Assembly (NCBI RefSeq): GCF_018998565.1
Contig: NZ_JAHNZO010000027.1
Span: 1-64,000, forward strand
DNA from: Paenibacillus oleatilyticus
Lineage (GTDB): Bacteria > Bacillota > Bacilli > Paenibacillales > NBRC-103111
DNA length: 64,000 nt
Reading direction: 5' to 3'
The position numbers and the translations under genes are program-made. Positions within the stretch are counted from its first letter, which is position 1. Every line of letters starts with the position of its first letter. Positions 25,603 through 34,022 of the stretch are shown in pieces. Under the pieces are notes generated by a model. That model ran no database searches. It was not told the DNA's origin and saw only the letters and a program-made list of their open reading frames with translations.

Positions 25603-26286
25603 ATGAGCAAACTGATCACTCTCCTGCATGATGTGCCGCTGTTTCAAGATTTGTCGGTGGCCGAGTTGGAGACGATCGTTCCTCTGTTCGTGGAACGGAA
25701 ATTTAAAAAAGGGACCATTTTGTTTTTCGAAGGAGACGTCGGCGAGGAATTTTATTTGATTCATTCCGGTGTCGTCAAAATTTACCGAATCGACAATTCC
25801 AAGGAAATTATTCTTTCGTTGTTCCGGGAAGGCGACTTTTTCGGGGAGATGTCGTTGGTTCAAAAAGGGCTCAAGCGCTCTGCGACGGCGGAAACGCTGG
25901 AGGCCTGCTCGCTGTATACGCTGATGCGTTCGGACTTTCAGCAGTTCATGGAGCGAAGCCCCAGGCTGTGCCTGAAGCTGATGGAAGTGACCATGGAGCG
26001 GCTGCGCAAAGCGAACGAGAAAATATACGATCTGACGTTCCTCGACGTCCGGACGCGCACGATCAAAACGATCTGCCGGCTCGCGGAGGAATACGGCCAG
26101 CCAAAAGCTGGCGGCATGTTTATCGATATGAAGCTGACGCATCAGCAGCTCGCCAACATGGTTGGTACGGTGCGCGAATCGGTGACGAAGGTGCTCCAGG
26201 AGCTGCAGGAGGACGAGCACATCGCGATCGACAAAAAGCACATTTTGATCAAAGACATCCAAGCGATGAAGAAACAGATTTACTAG
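25603..26286 (+). CDS. Crp/Fnr family transcriptional regulator
   Basis: About 227 aa. Cyclic-nucleotide-binding fold: FFEGDVGEEFYLIHSG, IILSLFREGDFFGEMSL, then a long dimer helix and a winged HTH with LTHQQLANMVGTVRESVTKVL. The recognition helix has Arg-Glu and a Lys four residues on, the Crp-type set that reads GTGA. No Cys cluster for an Fe-S centre is visible at the N-terminus, so it is not a standard Fnr sensor; signal unknown. Start uncertain: GTG 15 codons earlier is also possible. A GTGA-N6-TCAC site lies 134 bp after the stop. Confidence 0.9.
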   Translation: MSKLITLLHDVPLFQDLSVAELETIVPLFVERKFKKGTILFFEGDVGEEFYLIHSGVVKIYRIDNSKEIILSLFREGDFFGEMSLVQKGLKRSATAETLEACSLYTLMRSDFQQFMERSPRLCLKLMEVTMERLRKANEKIYDLTFLDVRTRTIKTICRLAEEYGQPKAGGMFIDMKLTHQQLANMVGTVRESVTKVLQELQEDEHIAIDKKHILIKDIQAMKKQIY

Positions 26287-26298
26287 ATCAATCGCAAG

Positions 26299-26350
26299 AA
26301 ACGCCAACCCGGGGCGAAGGGCAGACCTTCGTTTCCAGGCTGGCGTTTTT
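26299..26350 (+). terminator. Terminator of the Crp/Fnr gene
   Basis: AAACGCCA pairs with TGGCGTTT, inner CGAAGG/CCTTCG, then TTTTT. It isolates the regulator from the next promoter. Confidence 0.8.
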
Positions 26351-26419
26351 CATTTTGTTCGGGCTGTCTATGTCCTTTGTTACATTGCCATTTATCTTTC
26401 ACATTTGGAAAAGAAAAGC

Positions 26420-26461
26420 GTGATTTACATCACTTACGTATCCAGCCGCGTTTTCTATAAT
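26420..26461 (+). promoter_or_regulatory. Class II Crp/Fnr-dependent promoter
   Basis: GTGA-TTTACA-TCAC (26420-26433, centre 26426.5) stands upstream of a perfect TATAAT (26456-26461). The expected start at about 26468 puts the site centre at -41.5, exactly the class II activator position. No -35 consensus, as expected for activator-dependent promoters. Confidence 0.72.
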
Positions 26462-26513
26462 TCAGCTATAAGGACATCGTGGAGCAAAAAAATGTGAAAA
26501 GAGGTTATGACAT

Positions 26514-26672
26514 ATGGCAAACCTGAAAACAAACGAACCGAAGCCGCAGAATAGCGGTCTTCTGCTGGTGGTAATTCTCTTCTTTGTGATCCTTTGCTCG
26601 CCGCTATTCTATTTCATGTATCACCTGTTGATGGGCAACGAAGCGATGTTTATCTACAATCCCTATAAATAA
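26514..26672 (+). CDS. Small membrane protein, 52 aa
   Basis: Reads MANLKTNEPKPQ, then one strongly hydrophobic helix GLLLVVILFFVILCSPLFYF, then MYHLLMGNEAMFIYNPYK. GAGG lies about nine bases before the ATG. Single-pass membrane microprotein with a short polar N-terminus and an aromatic tail. Its promoter has a perfect Crp/Fnr-type site, so it is probably switched by the regulator next door, perhaps in response to oxygen or respiratory state. Family unknown to me; small respiratory-complex subunits look similar. Confidence 0.8.
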   Translation: MANLKTNEPKPQNSGLLLVVILFFVILCSPLFYFMYHLLMGNEAMFIYNPYK

Positions 26673-26682
26673 CATCCGGCTG

Positions 26683-26722
26683 GGCACTCTCCTGATCGTT
26701 TAGAGGGAGTGCTTTTTTATTA
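26683..26722 (+). terminator. Terminator of the 52-aa gene
   Basis: GCACTCTCC pairs with GGGAGTGC (one G-U and a bulge), followed by TTTTTTATT. Lies between convergent genes. Confidence 0.75.
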
Positions 26723-27856
26723 TTACCGTCCGAAATACGCGTTCAGAATGCGCAAAAAGACGTTCGGGAACGCGTACTGCTCCATCTCCTCGCGGTTTAC
26801 CCAGCGATAATGGGGCGGCAGCGGCACGGGCAGCAGCAGCGCGGAGGCTTCCTCCAGGCGGCCGGCGTACACATCCATCTCCCAGCGGATGTGGCTGAAC
26901 GTATGCTCCGCCTGCATAAGCCAGCCGATCGGGCCGAGCCCGAGGCCGTCCGCGGCCAGATGCGCCGCCAGCGCGACATGGGCCGCGGCGGGGTCTGCGC
27001 CTTCGCCGCGCGGCTCCGCGGCTGCGGGCGCTGTGGGAACTGCCGCATGCGGCAGTTCCCACAGGCGCGCCAGCAGCCCTTCGGCCGGCCGCTGGCGGAT
27101 CAGTACCCGGCCGGCGTGCTCCGCCGCGCCTTCGATCACTACGGCGTAGCGCCGCTCCGGCCGCGGCGGCTTCGCCTTGGTCTTCACCGGTAGCGACTCC
27201 TCCATGCCAGCCGCCCGTCCCGCGCAATGCGCCATGACCGGACAGGTCAGGCAGCTTGGCGATTTGGGCGTACAAACGAGCGCGCCGAGCTCCATCAGCG
27301 CTTGGTTGAAATCGCCGGCCGCCCCTTCCGGAATCAACTCCTGCGCGAGCTTCTCCATACTGACGCGAGTGCTCCCCTTCATGATATCGTCTTCGATCAG
27401 AAAATATCTCGACAGCACCCGCATCACGTTGCCGTCTACCGCAGGCTCGGGCTTGTTGTAGGCGATGCTCAAAATCGCCCCGGTCGTATAAGGGCCGACG
27501 CCCTTCAGCGAGGATACCTCCTCCTTCGAGTCCGGCACGACACCGCCATAACGCTCCCGCACCTCGCGGACGGCGCTTTGCAGATTGCGGGCGCGCGAAT
27601 AATAGCCAAGCCCCTCCCAAGCCTTCAGCACTTCGTCCTCAGGCGCTTCGGCCAAAGCTTCGACGGTCGGAAATTTATCCATAAACCGGTTAAAATAAGG
27701 GATGACAGTGTCGACCCGGGTCTGCTGCAGCATAATTTCGGATACCCAAATATGATACGGATTCCGGCTGCGCCGCCAAGGCAGATCGCGCTTGTGCCGC
27801 CGGTACCAGGATAACAGCTCGGTGGAGAAATACTGCTTTTGCTCTGAACTGGACAT
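26723..27856 (-). CDS. mutY: A/G-specific adenine glycosylase MutY
   Basis: 377 aa. It removes adenine mispaired with 8-oxoguanine. Catalytic Glu in VSEIMLQQTRVDTVIPYF; helix-hairpin-helix LKGVGPYTTGAIL; catalytic Asp in AVDGNVMRVLSR; 4Fe-4S ligands C-x6-C-x2-C-x5-C in VCTPKSPSCLTCPVMAHC. C-terminal Nudix-like recognition domain (RYAVVIEGAAEH ... ARLWELPH). Start MSSSEQKQY chosen for AAGGAGAT five bases upstream. An Ala/Pro-rich insert sits in the linker of the C-terminal domain. Confidence 0.95.
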   Translation of the reverse strand: MSSSEQKQYFSTELLSWYRRHKRDLPWRRSRNPYHIWVSEIMLQQTRVDTVIPYFNRFMDKFPTVEALAEAPEDEVLKAWEGLGYYSRARNLQSAVREVRERYGGVVPDSKEEVSSLKGVGPYTTGAILSIAYNKPEPAVDGNVMRVLSRYFLIEDDIMKGSTRVSMEKLAQELIPEGAAGDFNQALMELGALVCTPKSPSCLTCPVMAHCAGRAAGMEESLPVKTKAKPPRPERRYAVVIEGAAEHAGRVLIRQRPAEGLLARLWELPHAAVPTAPAAAEPRGEGADPAAAHVALAAHLAADGLGLGPIGWLMQAEHTFSHIRWEMDVYAGRLEEASALLLPVPLPPHYRWVNREEMEQYAFPNVFLRILNAYFGR

Positions 27857-28029
27857 AAGATCTCCTTCTCTTTGCACACGTTTTCGGGATATAATGGAAA
27901 TCAATACCCCGAATAAACGGCTGTACGGCTTTTTTTGCAAGAACAACTACGACGTTTACCAAGGTTGAAGCGACGCTTTTAAAAATAGCTCATAACGGTC
28001 TTATCACATGAAGGAAAGGACGGACGCCG

Positions 28030-28884
28030 ATGCTGACTCCCGGAGAGCTGGCCTCGCGCCTGAACAAGCTGGTCATCTCGATTCTGCTCGTCGGGCATCA
28101 GAAATGCGAGCCCGACTGGCGCCAGAAGCCGCGGACGATCAAGTATCATTCCGTATGGCTGATCATCAAAGGCAAGGGCACCTTTACGATAGGTGGCACG
28201 CATTATCCTGCCGAGCCCGGCAAGCTGTTCTGCTTCGCCCCCGGCATGATCGTCGAACGCACAACCGATCCTGAGCAGCCGCTCGAATACTATTTTCTAC
28301 GTTTTCATTATACGGAAGTTTACGAGGAGAAGGAACAGTGGATTTCCCGCAGCGCCGCCGAGGCGCGGTTCCCGCTGGAGGGGATGTACACGGTCACCAA
28401 TACGCCGCAGCTCATTTATTTGATGGAGCAGCTCCATATGCTGTGGAAACGCCGGGGACACATGACCGCGATGCGGCGCAAAATCGTGCTGCAGGAGTTT
28501 TTCCTGACGCTCGTCGCCGATTTCCGCGCGCAGAAAATTGCCGGCGATACGACGGCGGCGATCGAGCTGACGCAGGACTACATGGTCGGGCACTACCGTG
28601 AGCCTCTCACGCTCGAAGGGCTGGCGCAAATGGCCGGGCTCAGTGTGAGCCACTACTCCCGCCTGTTCAAAAAATACATCGGCTACAGCCCGATCGATTA
28701 CCTTACGCATTTGCGCGTAGACCGGGCCAAAGAGCTGCTGGTGCTGTCGGATTACCGGTTGAAATCGATTGCCGGAAGCGTCGGATACGCGGACGAGTTT
28801 TATTTCAGCCGCATTTTCAAGAAAGTGACCGGCTTCTCCCCCCGCGAATATGCCAAAAAACACCGGTTCACGCCGGCAAAATAA
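28030..28884 (+). CDS. AraC family transcriptional regulator
   Basis: 284 aa. N-terminal cupin-like sensor: GKGTFTIGGTHYPAEPGKLF, then two C-terminal HTH units: LEGLAQMAGLSVSHYSRLFKKYIG and LKSIAGSVGYADEFYFSRIFKK, ending in the signature TGFSPREYAKK. Typical for sugar- or polysaccharide-responsive activators in Paenibacillus. No sugar operon lies beside it here, so its target is open. Confidence 0.92.
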   Translation: MLTPGELASRLNKLVISILLVGHQKCEPDWRQKPRTIKYHSVWLIIKGKGTFTIGGTHYPAEPGKLFCFAPGMIVERTTDPEQPLEYYFLRFHYTEVYEEKEQWISRSAAEARFPLEGMYTVTNTPQLIYLMEQLHMLWKRRGHMTAMRRKIVLQEFFLTLVADFRAQKIAGDTTAAIELTQDYMVGHYREPLTLEGLAQMAGLSVSHYSRLFKKYIGYSPIDYLTHLRVDRAKELLVLSDYRLKSIAGSVGYADEFYFSRIFKKVTGFSPREYAKKHRFTPAK

Positions 28885-29035
28885 TACCCGCGGAATACGT
28901 CGGACGGACGGTTTCTGCCAAGTCAGCGCCAGGTTTGACTTTCGCACCCCGAAAGGTGTACGCTACCTGTAAATGCCGTCGAATTTTCGGAAAATCGGCG
29001 GTTTTTGCAACGTTCGGCAAAGCGAGGCGATATCG

Positions 29036-29626
29036 ATGAAACAAGCGAATGCGGCCGGAGGCCATATCGGCGGAATCCGGACAGACAAGCTGTCTGCCGA
29101 GACGCAGGCTTGGAGGGCGGCGGCCCCTTATTCGGCTTATTTATACATTTGGGGACTGGCGTGGATGGCTTCGGCCATCATGACGTTTGTCGGGCAATGG
29201 CGGGATTGGGAGCTGCTGCAGCCAGTCCTGTTCTTGGTTACGCTCCTAATTACGGCGGCGGTCTTTCTCCGCCGGCGGCGCGCGTCTGCCGAACGTCCGG
29301 CGCAGAACGGGTTCCGGAGCGCGCTTCTCGTTACAGCGGCAGCCGTCGCGGTCGTTTGGCTGCTCACACGCGGTCCAATAGGAATCGATCCGTTCTATTG
29401 GCCGGTGCTGAAGGGGCTTGCGCTTACAGCCGCCTATCTTGCCCTCTTCCCGCGATTGGGCTGGGTGCTCGGGGCGTTCGGGGCGTGGATGCTTGCTCTG
29501 ACGATTACGGTAGTATGGATGTATCTGGGCTATGCGCCCGTGTTGATCGGGGGCTTCGGCGGCCTCAGTATGGTTACGCTCGGCGCCATGATTCGTATGC
29601 GAGACAAGGGGATGAACGCACAATGA
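29036..29626 (+). CDS. Multi-pass membrane protein paired with a cytochrome c
   Basis: 196 aa with about five hydrophobic helices: YLYIWGLAWMASAIMTFVG, LFLVTLLITAAVFL, LLVTAAAVAVVWLL, GLALTAAYLALFP and a last WMLALTITVVWMYLGYAPVLIGGFGG. No family recognised. Its stop overlaps the ATG of the lipid-anchored cytochrome c as ATGA, so the two are coupled; a role in electron transport or cytochrome maturation is inferred from that only. Confidence 0.75.
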   Translation: MKQANAAGGHIGGIRTDKLSAETQAWRAAAPYSAYLYIWGLAWMASAIMTFVGQWRDWELLQPVLFLVTLLITAAVFLRRRRASAERPAQNGFRSALLVTAAAVAVVWLLTRGPIGIDPFYWPVLKGLALTAAYLALFPRLGWVLGAFGAWMLALTITVVWMYLGYAPVLIGGFGGLSMVTLGAMIRMRDKGMNAQ

Positions 29627-30000
29627 AACGATGGAAGCAATGGGCGGCCGCTGCGGCGGCTTTGACGGTTTTGGCGACGATAACGGCATGCACGGCGAAC
29701 AGCCCCGACCCGTTCGGCGGGGGCAAGAAGGAAAGCGGCCTCACGGCGGAACAAGCGATGGCCGGCGCTTCCGAGCAGGTTCAGACGGTCTACAAGCAGA
29801 ACTGTCTCTCCTGTCATGCAAGCAATCTGGAAGGCCGCATGGGACCGAAAACCAACCTGCAGCAGGTTGGCGGCCGGCTGACCAAAGAACAGATCGTGAA
29901 GCAGATCGATCAAGGCGGAGGCGGCATGCCTGGCTTTCAAGGCAAGCTGAAGCCGGAGGAGACGGCAGCCCTGGCCGAATGGCTGGCAAGCAAAAAATAA
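29623..30000 (+). CDS. Lipid-anchored cytochrome c (c-551/CccB-like)
   Basis: 125 aa. Lipoprotein signal LTVLATITAC places the anchor on Cys23; a Gly/Pro/Ser linker follows. Class I cytochrome c domain: haem attachment CLSCH, GRMGPKTNLQQVGGRL, axial Met in GGGMPGF, C-terminal ETAALAEWLASKK. Matches the small membrane-bound c-type cytochromes of Bacillus that carry electrons to terminal oxidases. Starts by 4-bp overlap with the membrane protein gene. Confidence 0.92.
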   Translation: MKRWKQWAAAAAALTVLATITACTANSPDPFGGGKKESGLTAEQAMAGASEQVQTVYKQNCLSCHASNLEGRMGPKTNLQQVGGRLTKEQIVKQIDQGGGGMPGFQGKLKPEETAALAEWLASKK

Positions 30001-30084
30001 GCCGCGTCCTGCACCTGCCACTCCTAATGCACAGATAAGGTCAGCAGCCCGCTCCTGTGCAAATTGCCCATTACATCATCAGGT

Positions 30085-30510
30085 TCATTGATTAGCCGCG
30101 GTCCGCTCCACCACGGCATAAGCCATCGCCAGCGTTTCGCTATGCGTGATGCTCAGATGAATGCGAATCGTGTCTGCCGTTACGGACTGGAAAGCCGGCG
30201 TCCAGGCGGCTAACCGTTCCCAAGCTGCTTTCGACAAGCGGCATACCGGCTTGCCCTTCCCATCCGGCAGCACTTCCATGTCCTGAAATCCCACTTCTTT
30301 TCCAATCCCGCAGCCGAGCGCCTTTACGATCGCCTCTTTGGCAGCGAAGCGCCCGGCTGCGAACTCAGCCAGCCTCCCGCCTCTTACAGCCGCCAGCTCC
30401 CGCTCTGCAGGTGTCAACACCCGCTCCAGGAAGCGATTGCCGGACGGCTGCTCCAGAATCTTGCGCATCCGCTCAATCTCCAACACATCGGTACCGATGC
30501 CCATAATCAT
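30085..30510 (-). CDS. acpS: Holo-[acyl-carrier-protein] synthase
   Basis: 141 aa. Transfers phosphopantetheine from CoA to acyl carrier protein. GIGTDVLEIERM carries the Mg-binding Asp, and AAGRFAAKEAIVKALGCGI is the second motif. C-terminal IHLSITHSETLAMAYAVVE. Start set at the ATG with AAAGGAA eight bases upstream; the frame stays open long before this but without coding signals. Stands alone, unlike Bacillus where other genes follow. Confidence 0.95.
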   Translation of the reverse strand: MIMGIGTDVLEIERMRKILEQPSGNRFLERVLTPAERELAAVRGGRLAEFAAGRFAAKEAIVKALGCGIGKEVGFQDMEVLPDGKGKPVCRLSKAAWERLAAWTPAFQSVTADTIRIHLSITHSETLAMAYAVVERTAANQ

Positions 30511-30811
30511 AGCCGTTATTCCTTTCCTAGTCCTCTTTATGCGTATGTCCGCAGCTGTCCGTCGTACTTCGTTTGGCTTTATCGTATCCGATCGGAAGGA
30601 CAAGTTCAAGAAGACAGGCCGTTTTCCCGTGAGCCGGGGTGTACATGCTGCGGAACATCCGGTTATGTTTTCGTTCATCGTTCCGTATCCTTCCTCCGCC
30701 GTTGAAAAAAAACGGGTTAGCGAAGAAGCCCTCGATACCACGGACTGCGTGGAGGTCGAAGGCTTCCTGGCTCAGCTTCATATCGATGTCGGCTAAGACG
30801 TTATCTGGTCA
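30511..30811. other. Gap with a strong hairpin, no convincing gene
   Basis: About 300 bp between acpS and the secreted protein gene. On the minus strand AAGCCTTCGA pairs with TCGAGGGCTT around inner CCACG/CGTGG (about 30728-30767), and eight T come 12 bases later: a plausible loose terminator for the upstream gene. An 84-codon minus-strand frame (30527-30781) has no ribosome site and I do not call it. Confidence 0.4.
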
Positions 30812-31672
30812 CTACAGGCGACCAGGGGGATGGAGATGCTTATGCTGCACGGCATCGGCTGCCCGAATGGCGACCTCCTGCTTGCGCGTCTGGTATTCGT
30901 CCTTCCAAATCAACTTCTCGCTCAGTTCCTGATCGAGTCTGCCGCTCAACGCCTGGGCCACCAGATCGGTCACCTTCTGTACATCGACGCCTTTCGCCGC
31001 AGCCACATCGGCCAGCGACTGGCCGCCGTTTTGCAGCGAGTTTCTCAACTCGTCCGAGGAAAGGCCGAGCGTCGACAGCAGAGCGTCTTTGTCTACATGC
31101 TTCAGATCAGTGCCGAAATCCGGTTCAAGCTCGCCCGGTGCAGGAGGCTGAGGAGGCGTACGCTTCACATTGCTAGCGGCGCGTTCAGCAACTTCATTCA
31201 AACGGGAATTGTATTGATCCTGTGTTATATGCCCATCCGCCAGCTCCCGGTCAAGCCTTGCCGTCAGCGATTGCGTCGTCAGATCAACGATCTTCTGTAC
31301 ATCAATCCCCCGGCTTGCGGCGATTTCGGCCAAGGATTGACCCGCCCGCCGGGCTTCCCGCAACTCGCCGGATGACATCCCCAGCGTCTCCAGGAGCACC
31401 GCCCGCTCCTGCCCGGCGTGGCCCGGACCGGGCGGCAACGGAGGCAAACCCGCAGGCGGAGAAAGGAGGCCCGGCTGCGGCAAAACCGGCGCAGGCGCGA
31501 GCTTACTGTAGGTATCCGTGTAGACGGACGTGGGAGCATCGACAGTGAAATTGGCGGTCTCTGCCTGAACAACAGGGAAGCCAGCGACGCCTCCACCCAG
31601 CAAGAAGGCGGCGGATAAAGACCCGATCAGCAGCTTGCTTGTTTTCTTTTCCAAGAAGTTCAATTTGTTCAT
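30812..31672 (-). CDS. Secreted protein with two tandem 77-residue repeats
   Basis: 286 aa. Signal peptide 1-37 (KKTSKLLIGSLSAAFLLGGG..., cut after VQA). A Pro-rich stretch is followed by repeat 1 (about 92-168, LLETLGMSSGELREARRAGQ) and repeat 2 (about 196-272, LLSTLGLSSDELRNSLQNGG). Each continues as QSLA-[E/D]-[I/V]-A-A-[S/A]-[R/K]-G-[I/V]-DVQK, then a helical ARLD/GRLD-QEL part with a Y-x-x-R turn. The two copies are about half identical, so an internal duplication. Similar units occur in Bacillales secreted proteins of unknown function. Divergent from the two-component system next door. Confidence 0.82.
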   Translation of the reverse strand: MNKLNFLEKKTSKLLIGSLSAAFLLGGGVAGFPVVQAETANFTVDAPTSVYTDTYSKLAPAPVLPQPGLLSPPAGLPPLPPGPGHAGQERAVLLETLGMSSGELREARRAGQSLAEIAASRGIDVQKIVDLTTQSLTARLDRELADGHITQDQYNSRLNEVAERAASNVKRTPPQPPAPGELEPDFGTDLKHVDKDALLSTLGLSSDELRNSLQNGGQSLADVAAAKGVDVQKVTDLVAQALSGRLDQELSEKLIWKDEYQTRKQEVAIRAADAVQHKHLHPPGRL

Positions 31673-31861
31673 GGTTTCAAAATCATCCTTTCGCAGAGCG
31701 TGGTAGTTGTTTCTGAGTTCAACTGTAAACGCCCGGAGTGAAAAAAGGGTGAAATCAAGACGGCTCCATTTTCATTCTTTTTTCTTTATTCTGTTGTATC
31801 CTGATATACTAAACCAAATAAATAAACGAAAACGAAATCTAAAATCAAGGGGGGGCAGCTT

Positions 31862-32539
31862 ATGAAAATATTGCTCGCCGAGGATGATCAGCGGCTGGGA
31901 GAACTGACCTCCCACTTGCTCAGAAAAAAAGCAGGATATACTGTGGATTGGGTCACCGACGGAGAAGAAGCCTATGATTACGCCAGCGTCTCCAGCTATG
32001 ACGTGCTGGTGCTTGACTGGATGATGCCAGGCATGGACGGACGAACGGTCTGCCATCAATTACGTCTGGACGGCTACACGGGTGCCATTCTGATGCTGAC
32101 CGCCAGAGATTCCGTACAAGATCGGATAAAGGGATTGGATGGGGGAGCCGACGACTATCTGGTTAAGCCGTTCGAAATCGATGAACTGATGGCTCGGCTC
32201 AGAGCGCTGGGACGGCGAAGCTTTACTCCGCTTTTGGAAGAGATATGCCGGATGGGCGAACTGGAACTGCATCGCACAAGCCATCTTGTCGTCTGCGGTG
32301 ATAATCAGGTGCAGCTATCGTTCAAGGAGTTCCAGCTCTTGGATTTGCTGCTGAAGAACAGAGGCCGCGTACTGTCGCGCGAGCTTATCCTGGATCGAAT
32401 CTGGGGCATGGATGCGGAAGTCACGCTCAAAACGATTGACGCTACCGTCAAGCTGCTCCGCAAAAAGCTGACGCAAATCGACCCGCGCTCGAACTGGATT
32501 CAGAATGTATGGGGGGTCGGTTATAAAATTGAAGCGTAA
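31862..32539 (+). CDS. OmpR/PhoB-family response regulator
   Basis: 225 aa. Receiver domain: acidic pair EDD near residue 7-9, phospho-acceptor Asp52 in VLDWMMPGMDG, conserved Thr in MLTARD and Lys in DYLVKPFEIDEL. C-terminal winged helix with VQLSFKEFQLLDLLLKNRG and GYKIEA end. First gene of a two-gene operon with the kinase below, which overlaps its 3' end. Possible target: the divergent secreted repeat protein. Confidence 0.95.
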   Translation: MKILLAEDDQRLGELTSHLLRKKAGYTVDWVTDGEEAYDYASVSSYDVLVLDWMMPGMDGRTVCHQLRLDGYTGAILMLTARDSVQDRIKGLDGGADDYLVKPFEIDELMARLRALGRRSFTPLLEEICRMGELELHRTSHLVVCGDNQVQLSFKEFQLLDLLLKNRGRVLSRELILDRIWGMDAEVTLKTIDATVKLLRKKLTQIDPRSNWIQNVWGVGYKIEA

Positions 32540-33935
32540 CCTGCACAAATGGCGCCAGCGTCTGTTCGGCAACGACCTGTTCGGCAGAACGCAGTTTAGA
32601 CTCACGCTGCAATACAGCTCATTGCTGAGCCTGCTTTTATTCCTTTTTATCGCGATCGTCTACACCCTGCTGTATATCCTGATTTGGAACGATCAGAAGC
32701 AAAAACTGAATAAACTGCTGGACACGGAGATTCATGCGCTTCAGGGGCCGCTGTATGCAGAGGTGCTTAATAAGAAGTTCGATAAACCCGGTGAACGCGC
32801 CTTTGAGCTAAGCGCCGATCAGGCTTTCTACTATGTCATCGACACGCTGGGCAATACGGTAACGGGCGCTGAAATTCAAAAAGAGCTGCGCGCTCAGGTG
32901 TTCGACTTGATTCGCACGGGTGCGCTTCCCGTTTCGACCCTTGAAAAGGTCGAACTGCAAACCTATGACGAACCGCTCCCTCATCTCCGGAAGGCAAACG
33001 ATCGCCAGCAAAAAATAATGTATATGGCGGGCAGCCGCTTGCTTTACCGCGACGGGCAACTGATCGGCACCCTGTATGCGGGCAAGAATGTTGATTTCCA
33101 GAAACAGCTGCTGCAATGGCTGCCGGCCGTTCTGCTAGGCGTTGCATTACTGTTTCAGGCGCTGGTTGTATGGCTTAGCCGGCTGATGTCACAACAGGCG
33201 ATGATCCCCATTCGTCAAGCTTACATGCGCCAGCAGCAATTTGTAGCCGACGCCTCCCATGAGCTTCGTACACCGCTTAGCGTACTGCTCTCCTCTATCG
33301 AAACGCTGCATATCGAGGACAGACCTACAAACGATTCCTTTGAAAAGCGGGTGCTCGAAGGCATAAAGGATGAGGTGCAGCGTATGATCCGGCTGACCGG
33401 GAACCTTCTGTTGCTGGCCCGGAGAGATTCGGGGCAGGCGGTGCTGCATAACGCGTGGTTCGACCTTGCTGGCGTAGCTGTCCAAACGGCGGACAAGATG
33501 AGCGTACTGGCGGAGGCGAAGCAGATCAAGCTGGAGCTTGAAGCCCCCGATGAACTTCGGGTATGTCTGGATCAGGAGAAAATCGTACAATTGCTCGTCA
33601 TTTTGCTGGAAAATGCAATCAAATATACCACTGCCGGGGGAAGCGTGAAACTGACAGTCGCCCACAAGGCCGCGCCGTTGGGGGGAAAACTCGTTCTAGA
33701 GGTTCGCGATACGGGGGTGGGCATCCCGGAAGAAGAGCTTTCACGCATCTTCGACCGCTTTTACCGGCTGGACAAATCACGCTCGCGGCAGATGGGCGGA
33801 CATGGGCTCGGACTTGCCATCGCCAAGCATATTGTAGAGGAATGCAGGGGGACGATACTCGTGGAAAGTAGGCCGGGGGAAGGCAGTGTGTTCCGAGTGG
33901 AAATGACGGATATGCTTCCTCCCTCCGAGCGGTAA
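32505..33935 (+). CDS. Sensor histidine kinase
   Basis: About 476 aa; the start may be the ATG at 32505 or a TTG at 32529, both inside the regulator's 3' end. TM1 SLLLFLFIAIVYTLLYILIW, a 150-residue extracellular sensor, TM2 LPAVLLGVALLFQALVVWL, then HisKA with phospho-His252 in DASHELRTPLSVLL. N box LLVILLENAIKYT, G1 DTGVGIPEEEL, F box FDRFYRLDKSRS and G2 GGHGLGLAIAKHI are all intact. Pairs with the response regulator. Ligand unknown. Confidence 0.94.
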   Translation: MYGGSVIKLKRNLHKWRQRLFGNDLFGRTQFRLTLQYSSLLSLLLFLFIAIVYTLLYILIWNDQKQKLNKLLDTEIHALQGPLYAEVLNKKFDKPGERAFELSADQAFYYVIDTLGNTVTGAEIQKELRAQVFDLIRTGALPVSTLEKVELQTYDEPLPHLRKANDRQQKIMYMAGSRLLYRDGQLIGTLYAGKNVDFQKQLLQWLPAVLLGVALLFQALVVWLSRLMSQQAMIPIRQAYMRQQQFVADASHELRTPLSVLLSSIETLHIEDRPTNDSFEKRVLEGIKDEVQRMIRLTGNLLLLARRDSGQAVLHNAWFDLAGVAVQTADKMSVLAEAKQIKLELEAPDELRVCLDQEKIVQLLVILLENAIKYTTAGGSVKLTVAHKAAPLGGKLVLEVRDTGVGIPEEELSRIFDRFYRLDKSRSRQMGGHGLGLAIAKHIVEECRGTILVESRPGEGSVFRVEMTDMLPPSER

Positions 33936-33986
33936 AGCTGTTGCCGCGAGCGCCGGTTGAAAGTTGGTGCCTTTTATTCATCCCTC

Positions 33987-34016
33987 TTGACTTTACGTTC
34001 AAGAAGAAGTTAGAAT
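33987..34016 (+). promoter_or_regulatory. Promoter of the thrS leader
   Basis: TTGACT (33987-33992), 18-bp spacer, TAGAAT (34011-34016); start predicted near 34023, right before T-box stem I. Confidence 0.75.
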
Positions 34017-34022
34017 ATTGAA

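Noticed and set aside
29005..29622. Long in-frame extension upstream of the cytochrome c start
   Set aside because: It lies inside the membrane protein gene in another frame, and the lipoprotein signal begins at 29623.
30527..30781. 84-codon minus-strand frame upstream of acpS
   Set aside because: No Shine-Dalgarno, unusual composition and overlap with a hairpin; left as intergenic.
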